Below are positions 39,919-48,636 of a stretch of 64,000 nucleotides of DNA, piece by piece. Each line of letters opens with the position of its first letter. Positions within the stretch are counted from its first letter, which is position 1. Source of the stretch: Tenericutes bacterium MZ-XQ (lineage in GTDB: Bacteria > Bacillota_I > Bacilli_A > Acholeplasmatales > Acholeplasmataceae). The notes beneath the pieces were generated by a model, which saw only the letters and a program-made list of their open reading frames with translations, did no database searches and was not told where the DNA came from. The stretch spans positions 1,618,858 through 1,682,857 of the forward strand of contig CP017950.1 in NCBI GenBank assembly GCA_002838205.1. Reading direction: 5' to 3'. A program made the translations under genes and the position numbers.

Positions 39919-40755
39919 TTATATTTTTGCTTCAAATGAATCAATTGGATACATAACATCTCCATCAATTTGCATGTACGTTCCTTTTTCAAATGTTATT
40001 TTTACGTGATCTACTCGTTTGATTGATACATATCTTCTAAAGATAACATGCCATCCTAAATAGATTGTAGGAAATATAAATATAAGTAGCCATTTAGGAA
40101 TCTTTTTGACCATAACTACATATAAACTTCTTTCGTTTCTACTTGCTTTAGGTGCAATCTTCATACCTCCACCAAAATATGGCGCATGCATGACACTCAC
40201 AAACCAAACTTTGTTTTCTTGAACAGTTTCATTTTCATAATGAATGGTCGCTTTAATTGGCTTAAATTTAATAAAACCTTCAAATGCATGTCTAAAATAA
40301 TTGAGTTTATTCTTCTTATATTTCGAATGATTAACTAAATGACCAATAAATCCATCAAGACCAGCTCCAGCTCCATTTAAAAAATATTGATCCCGACGCT
40401 CGTAGGTTACAGTAGGTAAATCTTTTAAATAAGGTTTAATCAAAACGATCTTTTCTTTTGTTTTTAGACTTCTAACAAAGTCATTGCCAGTTCCTGCTTG
40501 ATACATGTATAAAGGATTTGGATAATCAAGTTCATATATCTTATTAGCCAGTCTATTTAATGTACCATCTCCACCAACTAAAATCAAACGATCGTGAGGA
40601 TCAAGCGTCTCTAAAAAACCTTTGACATCTGTGATATCAAGTAAGTTTTGTGTTTTAACTTCATTACCTTTATGCTCTAAATGATCAACAATCCCTTGTA
40701 TGAATTTTTCTTTTTTTCCATTTCTTGATAAAGGATTAAATAATATGATATCCAT
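39919..40755 (-). CDS. Diacylglycerol/lipid kinase of DagK-YegS family
   Basis: 278 residues. The ATP-binding start ILFNPLSRNGK and the nucleotide motif VGGDGTLNRLAN (about 80-91) mark the DAGK catalytic domain. GTGNDFVRSL, GAGAGLDGFIG and the C-terminal MQIDGD follow. It recycles diacylglycerol or a similar lipid into phosphatidate, feeding CdsA. About ten bases after tyrS, in the same operon. Confidence 0.88.
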   Translation of the reverse strand: MDIILFNPLSRNGKKEKFIQGIVDHLEHKGNEVKTQNLLDITDVKGFLETLDPHDRLILVGGDGTLNRLANKIYELDYPNPLYMYQAGTGNDFVRSLKTKEKIVLIKPYLKDLPTVTYERRDQYFLNGAGAGLDGFIGHLVNHSKYKKNKLNYFRHAFEGFIKFKPIKATIHYENETVQENKVWFVSVMHAPYFGGGMKIAPKASRNERSLYVVMVKKIPKWLLIFIFPTIYLGWHVIFRRYVSIKRVDHVKITFEKGTYMQIDGDVMYPIDSFEAKI

Positions 40756-40765
40756 TTTTTGACTC

Positions 40766-42010
40766 CTAGTTTAGGATCACAAGTGCGTATTTTTTCTTTC
40801 CTCGTCTCATCATGACATAACGGTTGTGATACGTTTGTTCTTGACTTAAAGTATATGCTAAATCATCTATTTTTTCACCATTAATGCTCACTGCGTTACT
40901 TGTAATAAACTGTCTAGCTTCCCTTTTTGATGATGCTAGTTTCGTTTCAACAAGTGCATCAACAAGTTCTGTCCCACTTGACAAATGCGCTACATCAAGT
41001 GTTTTTTCAATCATTTTAAACTCATTTTCATTTAAATCATTGAAATCTCCACTAAATAAAGCATTTGTTACTCTTAAAGCTTCACTTAAAGCTTGCTTCC
41101 CATGCATAAGCTCTGTAACTTCTTCAGCAAGTTTCTTTTGTGCTTCTCTAAGCTCTGGCTGTTTTTGCAGTTTTTCTTCTAGATCCTCAATAACTTCTTT
41201 TGATAATAATGTTAAAGTTTTGAGATAATTAATAACATCTTGATCAGAAGCATTAACAAAGTATTGATAAATCTCATATGGACTTGTTAATTCTTTATCT
41301 AGCCATAATGCACCAGATTCACTCTTACCGAATTTGGATCCATCAGCTTTGAGTAACAACGGTGAACTAAGACCTACAGCTTTTGACTCATCACCTTCAA
41401 GTTTTCTAATAAGTTCTAAACCTGTTGTAATATTTCCCCATTGATCTGAACCACCAAATTGAATCTTACAATCATGTGTTCTATATAAATGAAGAAAGTC
41501 AATCGCTTGAATCAGCATATAAGAAAACTCAGTGTATGAAATACCTACATCTAATCTTTTTTGTACAGTATCTTTAGCAAGCATATAATTGATTGAAAAA
41601 TGTTTACCATAATCTCTTAAAAAAGAGATCATATCAATATTTTTAATCCAATCATAATTATTAACAAATATAGCTTTCTCAGGATTTAAAAACAGACTCA
41701 ATTGGTTCTTGATTTTATCTGCATTCTTTAGCGATTCCTCAAGTGTTAATAACTTTCTTTCACTTGTTTGTCTAGGATCACCAATTAAACCTGTAGCTCC
41801 ACCAATCAATACGATTGGTGTATGTCCATATTTTTCTAGTAATAACATTCTAACGATTTGGACCATGTGTCCAACGGTAAGAGATTCTCCTGTTGGGTCA
41901 AATCCACAATAAAATTTAACGCTCTCTTCATTTAATAAGCGTCTAGCTTCTTCTTCATTACTGACATCTTTGATCAGTCCACGCCATTTTAAATCATCAT
42001 ATAAATTCAT
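40766..42010 (-). CDS. tyrS: Tyrosyl-tRNA synthetase
   Basis: 414 residues from ATG 42010 ([13 protein letters not shown]), eight bases after GAGGAG. The HIGH-like motif is LTVGHMV, the KMSKS motif is KFGKSESG, and a C-terminal S4 RNA-binding domain ends the protein. Its Tyr T-box leader is not adjacent but lies beyond an IS110 element at 43684-43870, so its control has probably changed. Confidence 0.96.
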   Translation of the reverse strand: MNLYDDLKWRGLIKDVSNEEEARRLLNEESVKFYCGFDPTGESLTVGHMVQIVRMLLLEKYGHTPIVLIGGATGLIGDPRQTSERKLLTLEESLKNADKIKNQLSLFLNPEKAIFVNNYDWIKNIDMISFLRDYGKHFSINYMLAKDTVQKRLDVGISYTEFSYMLIQAIDFLHLYRTHDCKIQFGGSDQWGNITTGLELIRKLEGDESKAVGLSSPLLLKADGSKFGKSESGALWLDKELTSPYEIYQYFVNASDQDVINYLKTLTLLSKEVIEDLEEKLQKQPELREAQKKLAEEVTELMHGKQALSEALRVTNALFSGDFNDLNENEFKMIEKTLDVAHLSSGTELVDALVETKLASSKREARQFITSNAVSINGEKIDDLAYTLSQEQTYHNRYVMMRRGKKKYALVILN

Positions 42011-42094
42011 GTTTCTCACTCCTCGTATAATATGTAGTGTAGATTTAGGTTGATACCTTACTACATATCATTATTTATAAGTTTGAAGTCCTAG

Positions 42095-42330
42095 TGTTAT
42101 AATTAAATCAAGATGTAACCAGAAGAATCTGCTTCCACTCCTTGCACATCATGGTGCTATTTAAGCGTGCAAACCTGCTTGATTGGCTTATCTGCTAACC
42201 GGTTGTTGTTACCCGTTAGATTTCACTCAACTTCTATGTCTAACGGTGGTTTCTTATTGGCGAGGCTGCAGTTGTCTTTCAAGGCTAGGACTTCTCTTAT
42301 ATCTATTTTCCCTTGAAAGAAGGTGTTCTT
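42095..42330 (+). ncRNA. Candidate bridge RNA region of IS110 element 1
   Basis: An extended -10 (TGTTATAAT, 42095-42103) leads into about 225 bases without coding potential but with strong pairing: AATCAAG/CTTGATT around TTGCAC/GTGCAA, then CCGTTAGA/TCTAACGG with an 18-base loop, then CTTTCAAGG/CCTTGAAAG just before the transposase start. IS110 elements transcribe a bridge RNA from this place that pairs with target and donor DNA. Which loops do so cannot be decided here. Confidence 0.5.
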
Positions 42331-43557
42331 TTGAATCATACTTTATGTGTTGGTATTGACGTTGCTAAACTGTCCAATCACGTTTATGCACTTAACTTTA
42401 ATCGTGATAAACTTTTATCTGTCAATATTCCTAATACCCAAGATGGTGCGAACTTAATTGAAACGCATATTTTAAAACTTCTTGATAAACATCATCTCTC
42501 TAAAGTCATTGTCATCTTAGAGTCAACTGGTGTTTACTCCGGTCATCTTGCGACCTACTTATCAGCTTCTAAGTTTTTGAGTGTTTTCGATATCAAAGTT
42601 TATCTCATCAATCCTAAAATTTCTAAAAATTATAGAAAAAGTTTTGCTGATATGGATAAAACTGATCCTAAAGATGCTTACATCTTAGCTGATATTGCTA
42701 GAGTTGGAAGAACCGATGAGTTAACTCCCTTTAAAGGTGGTCAAAGACTTGCTTTAGAAAGACTCACAAGGCATAGACTTCATATTGCTGAAAAACTATC
42801 CAATGAGAAGGTTTATGCCCTTAATAACGTGTTTATAAAGTTTTCTAACTTTGAAACTATATTTTCTAATAACTTTGGATCAACTGCTGTTGATCTCTTA
42901 TTAGATTATAAAACCATTGATGATATTATCGATTCATCTTTAGAAGATTTATCTGACTTTGTTGCTAAATCAAGTAAAAATCGCTTTGATAATTCACTTG
43001 ATATCGCTGCTAAGATCCAAAAAGCTGCTAGAGATTCTTATCGTCTTGATAAAGTTTCTTATGATCCTATTAATACAGCTCTCGCCTCATCCATAAATGT
43101 CATTAAATGTTATGAACATGAAATGAAAGATATTGATAAAGCCATTTTGCGACAAGTCGCTGGGTTTAATCATGATCACTATCAAATCTTAACGTCTATA
43201 CCTGGTATTGGTAAAGTTTATGCAGCCGGTATCTTAGCTGAGATTGTTGATATTAGTCAGTTTGAATCCAATGATGCACTTGCTAAATATGCAGGTATTA
43301 CCTGGCGTAAAAATCAATCCGGGAAATTCACCGCTGATGAGACTTACATGACTAAAACTGGAAATAAATATTTGCGCTACTTTTTAATCCAAGCAGCCAA
43401 CATGGCTAGAATTCATATACCTGAGTATCGTGATTTTTATCATAAGAAATATGATGAAGTCACGACTCATCAACACAAACGTGCACTCGCCTTAACTGCT
43501 AGAAGAGTTATTCGTCTTATCTATGGTTTGTTGAGTACCAATAGACTTTATAAGTAA
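42331..43557 (+). CDS. tnp: IS110 family transposase
   Basis: 408 residues from TTG 42331, after AAGGTG. The N-terminal RuvC-like DEDD domain has CVGIDVAK, ILESTGVY and MDKTDPKDAYILAD. The C-terminal Transposase_20 domain has ILTSIPGIGKVYAAGILAEI, then KYAGITWRKNQSGKF with the probable catalytic serine. The enzyme cuts and joins DNA under guidance of the element's bridge RNA. It reads opposite to tyrS and appears intact. A TTG at 42313 is in frame but its own hairpin arm covers it. Confidence 0.9.
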   Translation: MNHTLCVGIDVAKLSNHVYALNFNRDKLLSVNIPNTQDGANLIETHILKLLDKHHLSKVIVILESTGVYSGHLATYLSASKFLSVFDIKVYLINPKISKNYRKSFADMDKTDPKDAYILADIARVGRTDELTPFKGGQRLALERLTRHRLHIAEKLSNEKVYALNNVFIKFSNFETIFSNNFGSTAVDLLLDYKTIDDIIDSSLEDLSDFVAKSSKNRFDNSLDIAAKIQKAARDSYRLDKVSYDPINTALASSINVIKCYEHEMKDIDKAILRQVAGFNHDHYQILTSIPGIGKVYAAGILAEIVDISQFESNDALAKYAGITWRKNQSGKFTADETYMTKTGNKYLRYFLIQAANMARIHIPEYRDFYHKKYDEVTTHQHKRALALTARRVIRLIYGLLSTNRLYK

Positions 43558-43683
43558 AACTTAATTAGATTAATTCTTATAACTTTTACTTTTTTAAGCA
43601 TGTCTTTAAATGATGCTTTTTATTAACTTTATACTCGTTTTTTATATTTTTAGTGCTTGACATCTTTACCGGTTGCTTGTATT

Positions 43684-43870
43684 ATAAAAAATAAAAATCG
43701 CCCTTAGAACACTCTAAGGACGAATCATTTCGCGGTACCACCTTAGTTCTAGGTTGCCCTAGCACTCATTTTTAGGTTGATCTCCATAAGTGTAATTCAA
43801 GTTTTATTTTCTCCTCATGTTCCACCATTCATGAAGTCTCTACTTTAGGTTTTTAAAACTCTACTTTAAT
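43684..43870 (-). promoter_or_regulatory. Tyr T-box riboswitch, separated from tyrS by IS110
   Basis: On the minus strand AACTAAGGTGGTACCGCG is the T-box. The terminator GTCCTTAGA/TCTAAGGGC comes next, followed by ATTTTTATTTTTT. Upstream is a stem I with GAATTACACTT, whose TAC codon specifies Tyr. The leader belongs to tyrS, the next minus-strand gene, but about 1.6 kb of IS110 lies between. This region, with the right flank of the IS, fills the 330-base gap before ccpA. Confidence 0.88.
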
Positions 43871-43887
43871 TTATTTCATCGATCGAT

Positions 43888-44889
43888 TTAGTTTTTTCTT
43901 GTAGACTCACGAGTAACAATATAATGTGGTAATATAATTCTAATATTATCTACATCTTTTGAGTTCATGAGCTTCGTAAGTAGTCTCATTGAGACAGCAC
44001 CTATATCATACACTGGAACATCAATAGAAGTCAAGTTAGGTCTAGATAAAAGTGCATATTTTGTATTTTGGAATCCAGCAACTGCTAAATCTTCTGGAAC
44101 TTCTTTTCCATGATCTCTTGCGATATTCATAAAGCTTACCGCAATTGAATCTCTAACACCTATAGCAGCATCAATTTTCTTATCGCTAAAAAACGTTGTA
44201 AAATGTTGACGATTAATATGTGTATCGCCACTTGTTCTAAAGATTTTTGGTTCAAGTCCTGCTTCAGTCATCGCTTTAGCATAACCTGCTTCTTTTTTAT
44301 CATTCACTGAATAACGACGAGCAGTACTTAATAAATAAATATCTTTACGGTGATCATCAATCATCATCTTAGTGATTTCATAGCCAGCTTTTTCATAATC
44401 GATTGATACCATAGGTACTGTTGGGTCATCAGTAACCACATTTGCTAAAACAAATGGAATTTGGTTCTCAACAAATACTTTTCTAACATCATCAATCCTC
44501 TTCTCACTTAACTCGTCATTTAAATATAGGACACCATCAAGTTGTTCAGCAACAATATCTTGTAAAATATCATTAACATCCATATCTTCACGAATTGAAA
44601 AAAGCTTGACTGAATATTTATAGTTTTGAGCGATATCACCGATACCACCTAACATTTCAGCAACTGAAGCCCTAGTGACATCTGAAATAACGATACCAAC
44701 CGTTGTTGTTTTTCTACTTGCTAGACCTCTAGCAATCACATTTGGTCTATACCCTAATTCTTTGATGACTTTTAAGACACGTTGTCTCGTTTCTTCTTTT
44801 ACCTTTTCAGGGTTATTTAGTACTCTTGATACTGTAGCTAAAGATACGCCTGCAGCACCAGCAACATCATAAATGGTTGCATTACCCAT
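43888..44889 (-). CDS. ccpA: LacI family regulator, CcpA-like
   Basis: 333 residues from ATG 44889, six bases after GAGGTG. The HTH is ATIYDVAGAAGVSLATVSRVLN, followed by the hinge GYRPNVIARGLASRKT. The effector domain has VGIVISDVTR, YEITKMMIDD and LAVAGFQNTKYALLSRPNLTS. Overall length and HTH match CcpA, which represses carbon genes with phospho-HPr. The HPr in this window keeps the Ser site. Another LacI-type regulator cannot be excluded. Confidence 0.8.
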   Translation of the reverse strand: MGNATIYDVAGAAGVSLATVSRVLNNPEKVKEETRQRVLKVIKELGYRPNVIARGLASRKTTTVGIVISDVTRASVAEMLGGIGDIAQNYKYSVKLFSIREDMDVNDILQDIVAEQLDGVLYLNDELSEKRIDDVRKVFVENQIPFVLANVVTDDPTVPMVSIDYEKAGYEITKMMIDDHRKDIYLLSTARRYSVNDKKEAGYAKAMTEAGLEPKIFRTSGDTHINRQHFTTFFSDKKIDAAIGVRDSIAVSFMNIARDHGKEVPEDLAVAGFQNTKYALLSRPNLTSIDVPVYDIGAVSMRLLTKLMNSKDVDNIRIILPHYIVTRESTRKN

Positions 44890-44922
44890 CAATATCACCT
44901 CTTTAAATCTTTTTATAGTGAT

Positions 44923-44973
44923 ATTATATCACGCGGTGTAAAGGCTTTCAAGCATTTTATGAAAATATTTTCA
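44923..44973 (-). promoter_or_regulatory. ccpA promoter with a 14-base palindrome
   Basis: TTGAAA (44946-44951), 17 bases, TATAAT (44923-44928). Immediately upstream, TGAAAATATTTTCA (44960-44973) is a perfect palindrome that matches the cre pattern TGAAA-N4-TTTCA except for the central CG. It may mediate autoregulation. Confidence 0.6.
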
Positions 44974-44982
44974 TTCGCTTAC

Positions 44983-45012
44983 AAAAAAAATAAAGAGGCA
45001 ATCGCCTCTTTA
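44983..45012 (-). terminator. Terminator after rplS
   Basis: Minus-strand stem TAAAGAGGC/GCCTCTTTA with a four-base loop, followed by TTTTTTTT. Confidence 0.88.
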
Positions 45013-45018
45013 TAAAAC

Positions 45019-45375
45019 TTATCGTTTTTCTTTAATTCTAGATGCCTTAGCTGACAACGTGCGAATATAGAATAATCTAGCACGTCTTACTTTACCTCTA
45101 CGTGGTACTTCGATGTGGTCAATCGCTGGTGAATGTAGTGGGAAAGTACGCTCTACACCAATACCGTAAGAAACTTTTCTTACAGTGAATGTTTCAGAAA
45201 CTCCACCGCCTTGTCTTTTAATAACAAGTCCTTCGAATAACTGAATACGTTCGCGGTTACCTTCTTTAATTTTAACGAATACTTTAACAGTATCCCCTGC
45301 ACCAAATTCAGGTACTTCTTTGATGTAAGCATTTGTAATTGAAGCAATTAATGCTTGCCCTTTTAATCTAGCCAT
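45019..45375 (-). CDS. rplS: Ribosomal protein L19
   Basis: 118 residues. [29 protein letters not shown]-like and [28 protein letters not shown]-like sequence are diagnostic. Separately transcribed from its own promoter and leader after trmD. Confidence 0.97.
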   Translation of the reverse strand: MARLKGQALIASITNAYIKEVPEFGAGDTVKVFVKIKEGNRERIQLFEGLVIKRQGGGVSETFTVRKVSYGIGVERTFPLHSPAIDHIEVPRRGKVRRARLFYIRTLSAKASRIKEKR

Positions 45376-45478
45376 GTTCGTCTCACTCTCTTTCCTTCCA
45401 ATGTTCTTGTCATCTTAACAGCGGACCATTGTGCATTTTCGGCTTTTTTATTATATCAAAGTTCAATTGAACTTGCAA
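45376..45478 (-). promoter_or_regulatory. L19 leader and rplS promoter
   Basis: Promoter TTGCAA (45473-45478), 17 bases, TATAAT (45450-45455). The transcript starts into AATGGTCCGCTG, then GATGACAAGAACATTGGAAG, matching the conserved segments of the Firmicutes L19 leader, which L19 is thought to bind. Confidence 0.75.
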
Positions 45479-45487
45479 CCTTTTTCA

Positions 45488-46213
45488 CTATTTTTTGCTT
45501 TCAGATTTGATTTGTTCTAAAATCATTTTTTCTTGATCTGTCATTTTTATTTTTTTAATTAAATCTGGCCGCTTTAAATAGGTTCTTTTGATACTTTCTT
45601 TTTGACGCCAATCTTCGATGTTTTTATGATGTCCAGATCTTAATATTTCTGGAACTTTATACCCTTTATAGGTTTCAGGTTTTGTATATTGTGGATATTT
45701 TAACCAACCGTTTTGAAGACTATCTTCTTGATAGGACGCTTCTTGGATGACACCAGGAACAAGTCTAATGACAGCATCACTTAAGATCATCGCAGGTATC
45801 TCTCCGCCAGTTAACACGTAATCTCCAATAGATATTTCTTCATCAATAAATGCTTCTATTCTTGCATCAATGCCTTCGTAATGTCCACAAATCAAAATTA
45901 AATGTTGATATGAAGATAGTTTTGTTGCTTTCTTTTGGTTAAATACGGTTCCTTGTGGTGAGAGCATAATCACATAACTATCATCAGTTTTTAATGTGTT
46001 GATGACATCATAAAATGGCGGGAACTGCATCAGCATGCCAACACCACCACCATAGGGTGTATCGTCAATTTTATTATGCTTTTGGTGTGAATAATCTCTA
46101 AGTTGATGCATATTGATTTCAACTAATCCTTGATCAATTGCTCTTTTAATGATGGAAGTTTCTAAAAAAGCTTGGAAAAACTCAGGGAAAATAGTGATAA
46201 TATCAATTTTCAT
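45488..46213 (-). CDS. trmD: tRNA (guanine-37-N1)-methyltransferase
   Basis: 241 residues. KIDIITIFPEFF, DTPYGGGVGMLMQ, LICGHYEGIDARI and the knotted loop IGDYVLTGGEIPAM are TrmD hallmarks. It makes m1G37 to prevent frameshifting. Overlaps rimM by four bases. Confidence 0.97.
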   Translation of the reverse strand: MKIDIITIFPEFFQAFLETSIIKRAIDQGLVEINMHQLRDYSHQKHNKIDDTPYGGGVGMLMQFPPFYDVINTLKTDDSYVIMLSPQGTVFNQKKATKLSSYQHLILICGHYEGIDARIEAFIDEEISIGDYVLTGGEIPAMILSDAVIRLVPGVIQEASYQEDSLQNGWLKYPQYTKPETYKGYKVPEILRSGHHKNIEDWRQKESIKRTYLKRPDLIKKIKMTDQEKMILEQIKSESKK

Positions 46214-46698
46214 AATAAACCCTCTATAGGTTTGATCACTATGGATTGATCATCAATTTCACCGATGAACTCTTTAATAAAAGGAACTAACACTTTTTTT
46301 CCATCTAGCTTTTCGATTTCAAGCAAATGTCCTTGTGGTACCTCAATTAAACTTACTGCTTTACCAATAACTTCATTGTTTTCTAATATAACATCTTTAC
46401 CGATGACATCTTCGTAATGATAATCATCATCTTCAAGTTGATCTTCTATCTCTTCATCAGAATATACGAATAACCCTTTATATGGAAGTATATCATTGAT
46501 ATTATCATACCCTTTAAACTTAACGATATACATCCCTTTATGCATTCGAACTTGTTCGATTTCAAAAACGGTTTTATCATTTTTATTTAAGGTATATATC
46601 TCATGACCAACTAAAAAGCGGTCAAAATCACTTAAACTGTAGATTTTAACCTCGCCTTTTATGCCATGTGTATTTGTAATTTTTCCTATTTGATACAT
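46210..46698 (-). CDS. rimM: Ribosome maturation factor RimM
   Basis: 162 residues. The start YQIGKITNTHGIKGEVKIY is the RimM signature; the C-terminal PRC barrel has VPFIKEFIGEID. It assists 16S processing and 30S assembly. Confidence 0.95.
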   Translation of the reverse strand: MYQIGKITNTHGIKGEVKIYSLSDFDRFLVGHEIYTLNKNDKTVFEIEQVRMHKGMYIVKFKGYDNINDILPYKGLFVYSDEEIEDQLEDDDYHYEDVIGKDVILENNEVIGKAVSLIEVPQGHLLEIEKLDGKKVLVPFIKEFIGEIDDQSIVIKPIEGLL

Positions 46699-46710
46699 GG
46701 ATAATCTTCC

Positions 46711-46959
46711 TTAAAACGCATCAATATCGATGTGTACACGTTTGTTTTCTTTTGACGCTCCAGCATAAACGATGGTGCGCATTGCACTCGCAATTTTACC
46801 GCCTTTACCAATAACACGGCCTAAATCAGCCTCATTCACTAAAAGTTGAATGGTAATGGTATTATCATCGGTTGATAATATTTTAACTAAAACATCATCA
46901 GGGTACACGACTAATGGCACTATCATATTTTTGATAAGCTTTTCAAAATCTACCGCCAT
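46711..46959 (-). CDS. khpA: KH-domain RNA-binding protein KhpA
   Basis: 82 residues. A single KH domain with the motif VIGKGGKIASAMRT (GxxG loop). The usual place is between rpsP and rimM. It binds RNA together with KhpB/Jag in Firmicutes. Confidence 0.92.
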   Translation of the reverse strand: MAVDFEKLIKNMIVPLVVYPDDVLVKILSTDDNTITIQLLVNEADLGRVIGKGGKIASAMRTIVYAGASKENKRVHIDIDAF

Positions 46960-46977
46960 ACTTCATACCCCCCTAAT

Positions 46978-47220
46978 TTATTTGTCTAAAACGTTGTACT
47001 TTTTAAATAAACTTCTAACAGTATCAGTTGGTAATGCACCATTATTCATCCATTTTTGTACTTTATCTTGATCTACTGAAACTTTTCCAATCAGTGGATC
47101 ATAAGTTCCAATAATTTCTAAGAATTTACCGTCTCTTGGTTTACTTGATTCACTTGCTACAACTCTATAGAATGGTTTCTTATTTGAACCAAAACGTTGT
47201 AATCTTAATCTAACTGCCAT
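46978..47220 (-). CDS. rpsP: Ribosomal protein S16
   Basis: 80 residues. MAVRLRLQRFGSNKKPFYRV and DPLIGKVSVDQDKVQKWM are diagnostic. First gene of rpsP-khpA-rimM-trmD. Confidence 0.97.
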   Translation of the reverse strand: MAVRLRLQRFGSNKKPFYRVVASESSKPRDGKFLEIIGTYDPLIGKVSVDQDKVQKWMNNGALPTDTVRSLFKKYNVLDK

Positions 47221-47257
47221 GTGTTTTCACTCTCTTTCTTTTTGATTATACATATCT

Positions 47258-47285
47258 ATTATAACGATTTTTTTATATCTGTCAA
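47258..47285 (-). promoter_or_regulatory. Promoter of rpsP
   Basis: TTGACA (47280-47285), 16 bases, TATAAT (47258-47263) on the minus strand. Confidence 0.85.
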
Positions 47286-47302
47286 GTATTTTTCCTTAAC
47301 AC

Positions 47303-47530
47303 TTAAAAATTTAGTTCTTCGTTATATGTTTGTGATGGTCCAAAATGTTTTAACCCCTTCACATTTTTCATTTGCTTTTGAATCATTTGCTCATTGTTCT
47401 TATCAAAAAAAACTACAGCATAATTTTGCTTTTCCGAGATATATGTGATATCTACAGGTAGATTTTTTAGCTTGTTTAAGACATGTTTCCCATGATAGAT
47501 GGCTACATATGAAATTCTATTCGTGTACAT
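47303..47530 (-). CDS. ylbG: YlbG family protein (DUF2129)
   Basis: 75 residues. RISYVAIYHGKHVLNKLKN, ITYISEKQNYAVVFF and a C-terminal GPSQTYNEELNF match the small UPF0298/YlbG family of Firmicutes. Function unknown. It overlaps the YlbF-like gene by 14 bases, as ylbF and ylbG do in Bacillus. Confidence 0.8.
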   Translation of the reverse strand: MYTNRISYVAIYHGKHVLNKLKNLPVDITYISEKQNYAVVFFDKNNEQMIQKQMKNVKGLKHFGPSQTYNEELNF

Positions 47531-47912
47531 GGCAACTACCTCCTTTTTTAATCATTCCAAACTTGTTTGGAGCTGGCACATGATCAGAAACTGCTTTCGA
47601 TAATTCATTTAAGAATGCGTTGAGTTCAGTTTCAAAATCTAATTCTAATGATAGGTATCTTTTTACATCTGGTTGTTCATATAGATTTTTTTTAGACTCA
47701 CTTAACTTTTTGATTGCGTCTTTATAGTCTGGATGATATTTTCCACCTTCATCCATAACCTTTTGATAGTTTATTTTAGCTTCTTCAAAAGCCTTGATCT
47801 CATTTGGATAAGCTTGGTCTAACTTTTGATTGAGTTTCTTAATTTCTTTTAGTTTAGGATCTTTTAGTATTTCTTCAAGTACGTTATAAGCCTGCATGAT
47901 TATTTCAGTCAA
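47517..47912 (-). CDS. ylbF: YlbF/YmcA family protein (RicF-like)
   Basis: 131 residues, mostly helical. EILKDPKLKEIKKLNQKLDQAY and the later YLSLELDFETELNAFLNELSKAV fit the Com_YlbF domain. The tail GGSCHVHE carries a cysteine. In Bacillus YlbF, YmcA and YaaT form an Fe-S complex that governs RNase Y processing, competence and biofilm. Overlaps rsuA by eight bases. Confidence 0.8.
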   Translation of the reverse strand: MTEIIMQAYNVLEEILKDPKLKEIKKLNQKLDQAYPNEIKAFEEAKINYQKVMDEGGKYHPDYKDAIKKLSESKKNLYEQPDVKRYLSLELDFETELNAFLNELSKAVSDHVPAPNKFGMIKKGGSCHVHE

Positions 47913-48594
47913 ATAAATCCCTTCTTTCTATTTTTACATATGCACCTGGTTTTAAGTCTCCAAGTGATAATTTTCCTATTTTTATTCTCTTTAAGTATAG
48001 CACTTTATATCCTACAGAAGAAAACATCCGTTTGACTTGATGGAATTTTCCTTCATCAATAGTAATAAAGACGATTTGTCCTTCATTTCTGATTTCTAAT
48101 GCCTTTGCTTCATATGGTTTATTTTTTCCATCCAATATTTGAACACCTTCTAATAACTCTTGGTCATGCATAAATCGATGATCTAAGTGAGCTTCATAAA
48201 CTTTAGGCAGGTGATAATTTGGATGTGTAATCTCATGTAAAAACTGTCCATCTGTTGTTAAGATCAATAGTCCCTCAGTATCTAAATCAAGTCTACCTGC
48301 AATCGAAAAGTCAAATCGATGAAAAGGCTCTTTAATTAAATCCGTTACGCAAGGAAACATTTGATCTTTATTTGCTGATATATAACCTTTCGGTTTATTT
48401 AGCATAAGATGTATTGGATGTTCATAATAAACATAGTTTCGATCAATATATACCTTTTCAATGTTCGGATCAAAACTATGACTTTGTGAAAATATGCGAG
48501 TTTCATCTATTAAAAACTCATGGGTTTCTAAAAATGATTTCGCTTGCTTTCGTGTACAAAATTTCATGGAACTTAAAAACTTATCAACGCGCAT
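47905..48594 (-). CDS. rsuA: 16S rRNA pseudouridine synthase (RsuA family)
   Basis: 229 residues. An N-terminal S4 domain (MRVDKFLSSMKFCTRKQAKSF) precedes the catalytic motif GRLDLDTEGLLILT with its Asp. LMLNKPKGYIS and FHQVKRMF are also present. It probably makes pseudouridine 516 in 16S rRNA; RluB-type specificity is the alternative. Confidence 0.9.
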   Translation of the reverse strand: MRVDKFLSSMKFCTRKQAKSFLETHEFLIDETRIFSQSHSFDPNIEKVYIDRNYVYYEHPIHLMLNKPKGYISANKDQMFPCVTDLIKEPFHRFDFSIAGRLDLDTEGLLILTTDGQFLHEITHPNYHLPKVYEAHLDHRFMHDQELLEGVQILDGKNKPYEAKALEIRNEGQIVFITIDEGKFHQVKRMFSSVGYKVLYLKRIKIGKLSLGDLKPGAYVKIERRDLFD

Positions 48595-48636
48595 AGATCC
48601 TCCCAGTTATGTTATAATATATATGAGGTGTATAAT

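Larger units (their letters stand above)
42091..43677 (+). mobile_element. IS110-family insertion element 1, between tyrS and its T-box
   Basis: About 1.6 kb with one transposase gene and a long left noncoding part. Left end: I place it at CT 42091-42092 because the other IS110 element here has the same order CT, five bases, TATAATTAAAT. Right end: TTGACA at 43657-43662, then a CT after 13 bases (43676-43677), the same spacing as in the second element. No terminal inverted repeats are seen, as expected for IS110. Ends are estimates. Just outside the left end, ATATGTAGT/ACTACATAT (about 42040-42068) is an inverted repeat. Confidence 0.7.

Noticed and set aside
40884-41228. A 114-residue serine-rich rightward frame
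   Set aside because: Antisense to tyrS; composition is what reverse reading of AT-rich code gives.
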